Notes under the pieces: model-generated
Databases searched by the model: none
The model's input: only the letters and a program-made list of their open reading frames with translations
What the model was told of the DNA's origin: nothing
Source: Aquificales bacterium
Lineage (GTDB): Bacteria > Aquificota > Aquificia > Aquificales > QOAS01
Assembly (NCBI GenBank): GCA_027035985.1
Contig: JALVTI010000004.1
Span: 1-14,430 of the forward strand
DNA length: 14,430 nt
Direction: 5' to 3'
In this document: piece by piece, positions 1 to 5,664 of the stretch
Layout: every line of letters begins with the position of its first letter
Numbering within the stretch: the first letter of the stretch is position 1
Position numbers and translations under genes: made by a program

Positions 1-419
1 CCTATTCGGTTGCGGTGGAAAAGAAGACCTACCACGGGAAGAAAGGTTGCACCTACAGACCCGATAAGGTGTTTGAGGAGATAAAAAACGAGACCTTCGA
101 CTGCGTTTATATCCCGGGAGGGTATGCGCCCGACCGCCTTAGGAGATACCCCGAAATACTGGATTTTGTCCGCCGCCACTACGAGGCGGGTAAAATAGTC
201 GCCTCCGTCTGCCACGGACCTTGGGTCTTAATCTCCGCGGGTATAGTTAAAGGTAAGCGTGTAACCGGCTACTTCGCCATAAAGGACGACCTCATAAACG
301 CCGGTGCGGTTTATACCGGCAATCCCGTCGAGGTGGACGGAAACCTCATAACCGCAACCGACCCGCAGGCGATGGTAAAACAGCTCCCCTTAATAGTGGA
401 GAGGTTGAAAAATTCCTAA
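1..419 (+). CDS. DJ-1/PfpI-family protein, C-terminal part (5' end outside window)
   Basis: Partial gene: the frame is open back to base 3 with no start needed inside the window, so the N-terminus lies upstream. The visible part matches the PfpI/DJ-1 (class I glutamine amidotransferase-like) fold. It has YIPGG, then the nucleophile-elbow motif VCHGP with the presumed catalytic Cys-His pair, then GKRVTGYFAIKDDLINAG and VEVDGNLITATDP, which are typical PfpI C-terminal blocks. The acidic residue that completes the active site in PfpI lies in the missing N-terminal part. Family members are described variously as intracellular proteases, chaperones or deglycases acting in protein-damage and stress responses; the substrate cannot be told here. 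A GTG at 15 could be read as a start, but it would remove the first strands of the fold, so I treat it as internal. The gene ends in TAA, about 60 bases before the next start. Confidence 0.88.
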   Translation, partial: YSVAVEKKTYHGKKGCTYRPDKVFEEIKNETFDCVYIPGGYAPDRLRRYPEILDFVRRHYEAGKIVASVCHGPWVLISAGIVKGKRVTGYFAIKDDLINAGAVYTGNPVEVDGNLITATDPQAMVKQLPLIVERLKNS

Positions 420-442
420 CCCCCTTTCAGTTCCCCTTTTTC

Positions 443-470
443 TTGCCAAACCTTAAAGGGAAATTAAATT
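443..470 (+). promoter_or_regulatory. Candidate promoter for the gene at 479
   Basis: TTGCCA at 443-448 and TAAATT at 465-470 are separated by 16 bases, a reasonable sigma-70-type pair. The -10 box ends only 8 bases before the ATG at 479, so transcription would begin at about the start codon. No Shine-Dalgarno lies at the usual distance (AAAGGG at 455-460 is too far upstream). Prediction by eye only. Confidence 0.4.
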
Positions 471-478
471 TCCACCCT

Positions 479-817
479 ATGAAGACGATTTTTGAAAAGG
501 ATATCAAACTCCAAAAGGTGATAACCAAAAAGGGTGTCGAGCTTTGGAAAATTGAAATATCTCCCAACCACTTTTTCTTAGAGCAAAACCCCTTTAAGGA
601 CTCCAAATACGGTAGGGCTTACCGCATGTTGAAGCAAAAGTATCCCTTCTTCTACATGTTCTGGGAGATAGAGAACAACCAATACACCGGTAGGCTCCTG
701 ATGGGAACGATAGTCGAAAAGCAGGATATCGACAAATTGATAACCGACCTCGTCCAGAGCGAGGAATACAAACAATACGAGGATATTATGGAGGAGATAG
801 AACCGAGCGAAGGTTAA
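479..817 (+). CDS. Hypothetical protein, 112 aa
   Basis: I do not recognise this protein. I chose the ATG at 479 (MKTIFEKDIKLQKV). A TTG at 443 would add 12 residues but sits inside the candidate -35 box, so it is unlikely. The protein is small and soluble with no signal peptide or membrane segment. The first half alternates hydrophobic and polar residues (KLQKVITKKGVELWKIEIS), suggesting beta strands. The middle is aromatic-rich (YPFFYMFWEIENNQY), and the end is an acidic helix (EEYKQYEDIMEEIEPSEG). Codon use resembles the neighbouring housekeeping genes and the frame is clean, so it is probably a real gene. It converges on the minus-strand gene at 814-1233, and the two stop codons overlap in the sequence TTAA. 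Confidence 0.7.
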   Translation: MKTIFEKDIKLQKVITKKGVELWKIEISPNHFFLEQNPFKDSKYGRAYRMLKQKYPFFYMFWEIENNQYTGRLLMGTIVEKQDIDKLITDLVQSEEYKQYEDIMEEIEPSEG

Positions 818-1233
818 CCCTCACCCTCCTTGTTTTCGACCTTGCGCTTTATGTATTCGCCCATCTCGAGACCCTTTTCGAAACCGCTCTTAAATCCTTC
901 GGCAAAGCCCTCCTTGTAACCGTGGGTGAATATCTCCTTATCCGCCTTTTCAAGGGTTTTGAGCGTTACCTTCCTACCAACTATCGCACCTAGGTGGAAA
1001 AAGAGAAATGCCTTTACAATTTCGTCGGTGGCGTAAGATGCCAGCTCGTAGACCTTTTGAAAGGCTTCGTGGAAGTTTTCCGCCTCCTCCTCTATAAGCT
1101 CGACTATCTTCGTCAGGTATTGGAAGTCCCCTTTATCCAAACCGAGGAATTCGGGGAACTCCTCCGCCTCGGGGTTGAACCCCTCTGACCTTATCGCCTG
1201 AACCCTTTTGATATCGTCCAAATTGGGGAACAT
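814..1233 (-). CDS. Hypothetical helical protein with a C-terminal Gly-Phe repeat, 139 aa
   Basis: No family recognised. The protein is acidic and predicted almost wholly helical (for example KIVELIEEEAENFHEAFQKV). It ends with a four-residue periodic segment in which Gly recurs every fourth position (EGFAEGFKSGFEKGLEMGE), about residues 108-126. Similar Gly-every-four tails occur at the C-termini of Rpn/PD-(D/E)XK transposase-like proteins and of some flagellar-assembly-type proteins, but the N-terminal part shows no nuclease motif, so that is only a resemblance. It starts at ATG 1233 (MFPNLDDIK). It lies 43 bases downstream of pyrB on the same strand and could be cotranscribed, although a -10-like TAAAAT sits 7 bases before its ATG and suggests its own start. 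Its stop overlaps that of the convergent gene at 479-817. Confidence 0.68.
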   Translation of the reverse strand: MFPNLDDIKRVQAIRSEGFNPEAEEFPEFLGLDKGDFQYLTKIVELIEEEAENFHEAFQKVYELASYATDEIVKAFLFFHLGAIVGRKVTLKTLEKADKEIFTHGYKEGFAEGFKSGFEKGLEMGEYIKRKVENKEGEG

Positions 1234-1240
1234 AAATCCG

Positions 1241-1246
1241 ATTTTA
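1241..1246 (-). promoter_or_regulatory. Candidate -10 box for the 814-1233 gene
   Basis: On the minus strand TAAAAT is followed by seven bases (CGGATTT) and then the ATG at 1233. No Shine-Dalgarno is present apart from a weak GGA. The position fits a leaderless or nearly leaderless transcript. No convincing -35 box was found, so the call is weak. Confidence 0.3.
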
Positions 1247-1276
1247 GACCAAAAATTGGAGGGAGAGGAGCCAAAC

Positions 1277-2167
1277 CTAACCTTGGTAGAGAAAGTCTAT
1301 AACCCCCGCCCGGACGAAAACTCCATTTTCAACCTGACGGAGGATTAGGGAATTTTTTCCGTACACCTCGGGGGAAGCTATTTCCACATTCCTGTTAACG
1401 GGACCCGGATGCATGTAATACTTCCCTTTTTGGCGCAAGAAATTAGCCCTTTCCTTCGTCAGTCCGAAGTATTTGAGGTAATCCCTCTCGGAGGTTATCA
1501 GTGGTCTGCTCTGGCGCTCCTTCTGTATCCGCAGGAAAATGGCGACATCGCACCACTCGAGCGCCTCATCGACGCTTTCGAAGTCCCTATCCACCCCGAG
1601 AGCCTCCGCGTGGGAGAGCTTTAAACTTCGGGGTCCCGCTATCCCTACCTTTGCGCCGAGCATTTTAAAGAGCTTCAGCCCGGAGCGGAAAACCCTACTG
1701 AAGCGGGTATCCCCTATATAGACCACCTTGAGGTCTTTCAAATCTCCGAAAACCTCCTTGAGGGTAAAGGCGTCTATGAGCGCCTGGGTGGGGTGTTCGT
1801 TTGTTCCGTCCCCCGCGTTTACAACCTTTACGGGGATATCCTCAATCTCCTTAAACTGCCCGTTTAGGGGTGTCCTTATCACCACCCCTTCAAACCCCTG
1901 TGCGTGGAGGGTTAAAACGGTATCCCTCAAGGTTTCACCCTTTTTCATAGAAGACCCTTCGGAGGTAAAGAGATAGGTTTCAATTCCCAACCTGCGGAGT
2001 GCCTTTTCGAAGGAAAGTCTTGTCCTCGTGGAGGGTTCCAAAAACATTAAAACCCATTCGGAGTCGTATTTTTTGGGAATCCCCTTCTCCTTGAAGGTTT
2101 TCGCCCTTTGGAATATCTCCTCCACCGCTTCGGGGGTCATATCCCCCGCCGAAAGGAGTTTCTCCAT
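1277..2167 (-). CDS. pyrB: Aspartate carbamoyltransferase catalytic subunit
   Basis: Catalyses carbamoyl phosphate + L-aspartate to N-carbamoyl-L-aspartate, the committed step of de novo pyrimidine synthesis in the cytoplasm. Diagnostic motifs, numbered from the chosen ATG: EPSTRTR (44-50), the carbamoyl-phosphate site; the mobile loop SSMKKGET (72-79) with its conserved Lys; NEHPTQ (123-128); FLRIQKERQ (211-219); HPGPVNRN (253-260). At 296 residues it is close to the usual catalytic-chain length. Its N-terminus (MEKLLSAGDMTPEAVEEIF) aligns from Met1 with the Aquifex enzyme as I remember it, so I prefer the ATG at 2167. A TTG at 2191 would add MGENSISL, and neither start has a good Shine-Dalgarno. 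No pyrI, pyrC or other pyr gene is adjacent. A GC hairpin followed by six Ts lies just upstream on the same strand and could act in transcription control. Confidence 0.97.
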   Translation of the reverse strand: MEKLLSAGDMTPEAVEEIFQRAKTFKEKGIPKKYDSEWVLMFLEPSTRTRLSFEKALRRLGIETYLFTSEGSSMKKGETLRDTVLTLHAQGFEGVVIRTPLNGQFKEIEDIPVKVVNAGDGTNEHPTQALIDAFTLKEVFGDLKDLKVVYIGDTRFSRVFRSGLKLFKMLGAKVGIAGPRSLKLSHAEALGVDRDFESVDEALEWCDVAIFLRIQKERQSRPLITSERDYLKYFGLTKERANFLRQKGKYYMHPGPVNRNVEIASPEVYGKNSLILRQVENGVFVRAGVIDFLYQG

Positions 2168-2201
2168 TAAAGAAATAGAATTTTCTCCCAAAGGAAAAAA
2201 G

Positions 2202-2218
2202 CCCGCGCTCCGCGCGGG
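2202..2218 (-). terminator. GC hairpin with T-run upstream of pyrB (terminator or attenuator-like)
   Basis: Perfect 7-bp stem CCCGCGC/GCGCGGG with a 3-nt loop, in the 74 bases between the pyrB and hisIE starts. Read on the minus strand it is followed by CTTTTTTCC, the layout of an intrinsic terminator placed just before pyrB. On the plus strand there is no T-run. The same 17-base sequence recurs in the tuf-rpsJ gap (14266-14282). It might insulate the divergent promoters or attenuate pyrB. The structure is certain; the function is not. Confidence 0.55.
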
Positions 2219-2241
2219 GACTACCTTGAAAATAGAGCTTT

Positions 2242-2874
2242 ATGTCCGACCTGCTTAAAAACCTCAAGTTCGACGAGAGGGGACTAATACCGGTTGTGGC
2301 GCAAGACTACCGAACCGGCGAAATAAGGATGGTAGCCTACGCCAACGAAGAGGCTATAAGGAAAACCCTCGAAACCGGCTATGCTCATTATTACTCGAGA
2401 AGCCGCCGAAAGCTGTGGAAAAAGGGTGAAACAAGCGGCGAACTGCAGAGGGTGAAGGAGATTAGGGTCGACTGCGACAACGACACCCTCATATACCTAA
2501 TAGAGCAGGAGAAAAACAGGGCTTGCCATACGGGGGAGAGAAACTGCTTTTTTAGAAACCTCGAGGGGGAATACGTTTTAAAGAAACCTCTGCCGTTTGA
2601 AGTCCTTCCCAGACTCCAAGAGGTGCTGAAGGATAGGATAGAAAACCTCCCCGAGGGGTCTTATACCACCAAGTTGGTAAAGAAGGGCTTTGACCGAATA
2701 GTTCAAAAGTTTGGCGAGGAGAGCGTCGAGGTGCTCATCGCCCTTATGAACCGCGACAAGGAGCAGGTTGTCTATGAGAGCGCCGATATGCTCTACCACT
2801 GGCTTTTAGCCCTCACCTATTTGGGTATAGATGTAAAGGAAGTCCTCGAGGAGCTGAGCAGGAGGTTTAAATAA
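2242..2874 (+). CDS. hisIE: Bifunctional phosphoribosyl-AMP cyclohydrolase / phosphoribosyl-ATP pyrophosphatase
   Basis: Catalyses steps 2 and 3 of histidine biosynthesis: hydrolysis of PR-ATP to PR-AMP (HisE domain), then opening of the adenine ring (HisI domain). Residues 1-110 are HisI, with MVAYANEEA, the metal-binding DCDND (77-81) and ACHTGERNC (94-102). Cys78, Cys95 and Cys102 match the conserved zinc cysteines of the family. Residues about 118-210 are HisE, with the helical EESVEVLIA (159-167) and ESADMLYHWL (179-188) motifs that carry the Mg/pyrophosphate-binding acidic residues. The 210-residue length is standard for the fused enzyme. The gene stands alone here with no other his gene beside it. 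Its ATG has only a weak GAG upstream. It is divergent from pyrB across the GC hairpin at 2202-2218. Confidence 0.97.
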   Translation: MSDLLKNLKFDERGLIPVVAQDYRTGEIRMVAYANEEAIRKTLETGYAHYYSRSRRKLWKKGETSGELQRVKEIRVDCDNDTLIYLIEQEKNRACHTGERNCFFRNLEGEYVLKKPLPFEVLPRLQEVLKDRIENLPEGSYTTKLVKKGFDRIVQKFGEESVEVLIALMNRDKEQVVYESADMLYHWLLALTYLGIDVKEVLEELSRRFK

Positions 2875-2941
2875 CTCCTTCGCGGGTTTCTTTTTGGATA
2901 CCTCTTTGAGTGTTTTTATTTTCCCTACCGAAAAAGGAGTT
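2873..2941 (+). terminator. Possible weak terminator after hisIE
   Basis: An 8-base inverted repeat AACTCCTT (2873-2880) / AAGGAGTT (2934-2941) overlaps the hisIE stop and encloses 53 bases that include T-rich runs (TTTCTTTTT, GTTTTTATTTT). The loop is long and there is no strong GC stem, so termination may instead rely on the T-rich tract or on Rho. Low-confidence call. Confidence 0.25.
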
Positions 2942-2950
2942 TTAAGCCCT

Positions 2951-2956
2951 TACAAT
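2951..2956 (+). promoter_or_regulatory. Candidate -10 box (TACAAT) for the nuclease-like gene
   Basis: TACAAT lies 10 bases before the ATG at 2967. There is no Shine-Dalgarno between them and no clear -35 at 16-18 bases upstream. The position is compatible with a leader of only a few bases. Confidence 0.35.
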
Positions 2957-2966
2957 CCACCCTTGT

Positions 2967-3716
2967 ATGGAGGATTACCGCCTTTCCCTCGAGAGGTTTT
3001 TTAACGAATTTTCCACCTTTAGGGGTCGGTTTTTGGAAGGTTACATCCAAAGGTTGGAAAGGTTCTTTAACGACCTCTCTTTCCACTATAGGGTTGCAAA
3101 TGAAGTTAAACGCTACACCGATAGCATCTATAGGTTTTTAGCTTCCGATTTCAACCTCGTTGGGATTTTTTGCCCCGATGAGACCCGAATAAGCGGAATT
3201 TTGGCTCTTCTCCTCGACCCAAAGGGAGAGCACGGGCAGGGCGACCTCTTTTTGGAGGAATTCGTTAATACTCTTAAAGGTTTCCTCTTAAATCCCACCC
3301 CTTTGGAGGATTTGACCGATTTTTCCACCGCTAAGGTTTCGACCGAAGTTTCCACCGACTACGGGAGACTGGATATTTTGGTCGAGTTCCCAAACGGGTT
3401 TGCAATTGCAATCGAAAACAAACCTTGGGCGGGGGAGCAATTTCAACAACTCGAAAGGTATGTTAAGTATTTGGAAGAAAACTACGAGGGTAGATATATG
3501 CTCCTCTTCCTCTCGGGGTCAAAGAGGGAAGCCGTTTCCCTAAGCGGGGATTTAAAACAAAAACTCCAAAGGGAGGGTAAATTTTTGGAAACCTCCTATG
3601 GGGAGTTTTTGAAACCTTGGCTCCTCAGGTGTGCGAAGGAGTGCGAATCCGACAAGGTTAGGTGGTTTTTAAGGGATTTCGCTTCCTGGATTGAAAAAAA
3701 CTTTGGGGAGGTCTAA
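2967..3716 (+). CDS. PD-(D/E)XK nuclease superfamily protein (PDDEXK_4-like)
   Basis: Probable nuclease-fold protein of 249 residues. The active-site signature is visible: GRLDILVEF with Asp136, then, 13 residues between, ENK at 150-152 (the E-x-K), followed by the helix EQFQQLERY (157-165). Upstream are DETR (71-74), LLLDPKGEHGQGDLFLEEF (81-99) and Glu127. This order of an ETR block, DP-HGQG, E, GR(L/I)DI and ExK is what I associate with the PDDEXK_4 family. Biological roles there are mostly unknown, and some members sit in defence contexts. The N-terminus holds a near-repeat, LERFFNEFS (8-16) and LERFFNDLS (30-38). The stop is followed two bases later by the ATG of the next frame, which has GGGGAGG as its Shine-Dalgarno inside this gene's end. 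The two are therefore translationally linked and probably act together. Confidence 0.78.
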   Translation: MEDYRLSLERFFNEFSTFRGRFLEGYIQRLERFFNDLSFHYRVANEVKRYTDSIYRFLASDFNLVGIFCPDETRISGILALLLDPKGEHGQGDLFLEEFVNTLKGFLLNPTPLEDLTDFSTAKVSTEVSTDYGRLDILVEFPNGFAIAIENKPWAGEQFQQLERYVKYLEENYEGRYMLLFLSGSKREAVSLSGDLKQKLQREGKFLETSYGEFLKPWLLRCAKECESDKVRWFLRDFASWIEKNFGEV

Positions 3717-3718
3717 AG

Positions 3719-4423
3719 ATGGATAAGTTCGAAATTATTAAAAACTTCCTTTTGGACGAAAGTGTTTCTCCCGAAATTAGGAGGGAGAGGTTTAATATTG
3801 CGTGGGATATAAGAAACCACTTAGACGAGGTTAAAAAATCTCTACGTCAAAAGGTTTTTGAAAAAGTTGTTGAAAAGCTAAGAAATAGTGAGGTGTTTAA
3901 GGATTATGAAAAAGTTGATAAAGGATTTTTAGAAGGAAAAACTAATGGAACTTTGTGGATTTTTAAAAAGAGTTGGATGAAGGGTAATAATATATTTATA
4001 AGCTATACCATAAATTGTGAAGGTAAAGAATTTTTTGACGTTAACTATGGAATAGTTAATGAAATAATAGGATAAAAGAAAATGCAAATATATCAGGAAT
4101 TAACATTCTATTTGTTGATTCCATAAGTGATTTAGAAGACATTTTGCGAAGGCTTCAGAAGATTTTAAAAGGATGGGAGGTTTCAAAATATAGGGAGTTA
4201 AATAGGTTTTGGTATTGGTTATTTTGGAAATACTTTGATGGTTTTTACGCTTTGAGGTCTTTGGAAGATGAACACGGGTTCTATACCCATTTAATATCCT
4301 CCCAATACACTCCAAGAGGGTATTAACAATTTGGTGGACTACTACGTTCGGAAAATGATAAAACTAAAGGAGTTAACCGAGAGATACCTCGATAAGTTTG
4401 TTGACTCATTAAAGAAATATTAA
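3719..4423 (+). pseudogene. Frameshifted partner gene of the nuclease (about 234 codons over three segments)
   Basis: Three successive open segments look like one coding sequence cut by two frameshifts. Segment 1 (3719-4075, 118 codons) starts MDKFEIIKNFLLD with a good Shine-Dalgarno and ends NYGIVNEIIG-stop. Segment 2, offset by -1 and open from 4063 to 4326, reads ...IKENANISGINILFVD... FWYWLFWKYFDGFYALRSL... Segment 3 returns to the first frame (open from 4295 to the TAA at 4421-4423): NTLQEGINNLVDYYVRKMIK... YLDKFVDSLKKY. One missing base near 4066-4075 (an A-rich stretch) and one extra base near 4295-4318 would restore a continuous protein of about 234 residues. No family was recognised. 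The segment TLWIFKKSW...ISYTINCEGKEFFDVNYGI faintly recalls the C-terminal region of full-length PDDEXK_4 proteins, so this may be a detached second domain. It is much more AT-rich than the neighbouring genes. Alternatives are sequencing errors, or that only the 118-residue protein is made. Confidence 0.65.
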
Positions 4424-4516
4424 ATGGAAAATTCTTTTTAGATTTCCTCTTTAGGCTTATTTCTTCTAAGACGCCCTTGCGTGGTTTGTGAAAATTTTGC
4501 TTTTAACTTTTGAAGG

Positions 4517-4554
4517 AACTTGTTAGGGAGAGGAAGAAAAATCTCTAACAGGTT
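4517..4554. terminator. Bidirectional terminator-like hairpin between the nuclease pair and fic
   Basis: A 13-bp stem AACTTGTTAGGGA (4517-4529) / TCTCTAACAGGTT (4542-4554), counting two G-U pairs, encloses a 12-base A-rich loop. It sits between two convergent transcription units and its right arm overlaps the fic stop codon. The plus-strand read-out is AAATTTTG, and no long T-run follows on either side, so termination strength is uncertain. The rest of 4424-4552 is AT-rich with no gene seen. Confidence 0.5.
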
Positions 4555-5617
4555 AAATTTTGAAAATTGTTTTTAAAGTCCTTTCGAGATTTAGTTTATT
4601 TTCCGCAAACCTTATAACTTCGCTTAAAGGAATTCTCCAACCTTGGGGTGTTTTTTCCCCGAAAAGCTTTTTTCTATTGATTAGAACCCTTACGTAATCG
4701 GGATTTTTATAACCTAAAAGCTCGCCAACCTCTTTGGAAGTTAAATAGATGTTGAGTTTTCTACCGTAAATTTGGAGACTTCGAAGAATTTCCTTCCTTA
4801 TTAAGTTTTCAAAAACTTCGAGATTTGAATAATATTCCACCGTTTCGGTTATATCCCTAACGGATAACCTTCTACCCCGTGCTAAGGCTTCTATAACGAT
4901 AACCGCTCCCTCTTGGGATTGTTTCAGTGCGGATATGTATTCCTCTCTGTTCCTAAAGGCTACATTGATATAACCACCCTCTATAAGGATTGCGTTCATT
5001 AGAATTCGTCCGAGCCGTCCGTTTCCATCCTCAAAGGGGTGGATAACCTCGAAGAGCAGATGAAAAATGGTAGCCCTTCTTATAGGTGTTAGGTTTTGCC
5101 CCTCTTCCTTCAGCCATTTAATGAGAGTTTGCATTAAAAATGGAACCGCTTCCGGAGGCGGAGGTTCGAATAAAGCACCAAGTATCTGCATAGGGGTTTT
5201 CCTGTATTCCGCTTTTATTCCGAAACCTTGCCATAGGTTTTGATAAGCCCAAAGAATAAGAGGCTCGTCTATAACTTCCTTATCGGTTTTAAATCCTTGG
5301 TAGGCGAGCTTATAAACCTCTTCGGCGGTTTTTAAGTAATTTAGCGCCTGTTGGGTTTTCTTATCCGCCGATACCTGTTTATCTCCTAAATCTTTGAGTT
5401 GAACCTCTATCCTCTCTATAGCCAAGGAGCAGACTGTTTCTTCCTCCACCAAATATCTCAAAAATTCCTCTACAAGGACTATCGGTTGATACGCTACCAT
5501 ATCAATCCTTGGAGGAAAAAGTATAGAACTATCAAAGGTTTGGTAGCTATGATACGCCTTGAAAAAGCTCCTCTTTAGTGTCCCTTTTTTGAAATCTTTC
5601 CTCCGATTGTTATTCAC
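4553..5617 (-). CDS. Fic-family adenylyltransferase with C-terminal DNA-binding domain
   Basis: A Fic protein, expected to transfer AMP from ATP onto a protein hydroxyl group. At 354 residues it has the usual single-polypeptide layout. The N-terminal helical region includes a candidate inhibitory motif, SLAIER (64-69). The flap reads FEPPPPEAVPFLMQTLIKWL (150-169), and the canonical active site is HPFEDGNGRLGR (193-204) with all catalytic and ATP-binding residues present. The C-terminus carries LTSKEVGELLGYKNPDYVRVLI...GWRIPLSEV (292-334), which looks like an excisionase/MerR-type helix-turn-helix and suggests autoregulation or targeting to DNA. In the inhibitory motif (S/T)xxxE(G/N), Glu68 is kept but the following G/N is Arg69. 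The chosen start is GTG 5617 with AAAGGG directly beside it; Met40 is an alternative. No small antitoxin gene is adjacent. It is convergent with the nuclease pair, divergent from mutS, and AT-richer than both pyrB and mutS. Confidence 0.9.
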   Translation of the reverse strand: MNNNRRKDFKKGTLKRSFFKAYHSYQTFDSSILFPPRIDMVAYQPIVLVEEFLRYLVEEETVCSLAIERIEVQLKDLGDKQVSADKKTQQALNYLKTAEEVYKLAYQGFKTDKEVIDEPLILWAYQNLWQGFGIKAEYRKTPMQILGALFEPPPPEAVPFLMQTLIKWLKEEGQNLTPIRRATIFHLLFEVIHPFEDGNGRLGRILMNAILIEGGYINVAFRNREEYISALKQSQEGAVIVIEALARGRRLSVRDITETVEYYSNLEVFENLIRKEILRSLQIYGRKLNIYLTSKEVGELLGYKNPDYVRVLINRKKLFGEKTPQGWRIPLSEVIRFAENKLNLERTLKTIFKI

Positions 5618-5621
5618 CCCT

Positions 5622-5650
5622 TTGGTTTTCCCCGAAGGGGGATTTAATTT
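5622..5650 (+). promoter_or_regulatory. Candidate mutS promoter with a palindrome in the spacer
   Basis: TTGGTT (5622-5627) and TAATTT (5645-5650) are 17 bases apart and 14 bases before the mutS ATG. The spacer contains CCCC-GAA-GGGG (5630-5640), a perfect 4-bp hairpin or operator-like palindrome placed between the divergent mutS and fic genes. No Shine-Dalgarno precedes mutS. Promoter assignment is by eye. Confidence 0.35.
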
Positions 5651-5664
5651 TTAACCCTTGCGCT

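Noticed and set aside
15..419. GTG at 15 as the true start of the PfpI-like gene
   Set aside because: The frame is open upstream to the window edge, and this start would delete the N-terminal strands and an active-site acidic residue of the fold.
994..1188. 64-codon plus-strand frame opposite the 814-1233 gene
   Set aside because: It is antisense to a cleaner minus-strand frame that has a plausible promoter and start, and no family resemblance is seen.
1980..2267. 95-codon minus-strand frame spanning the pyrB-hisIE gap, considered as a pyrB leader peptide
   Set aside because: Most of it overlaps pyrB out of frame, it overlaps the hisIE start on the other strand, and it has no pyrimidine-codon pattern or Shine-Dalgarno typical of a leader peptide.
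4100..4315. 71-codon minus-strand frame between the nuclease partner and fic
   Set aside because: The plus-strand frames across this stretch have much more protein-like composition (FWYWLFWKYFDGF) and join with segments on both sides, so the minus frame is a shadow.
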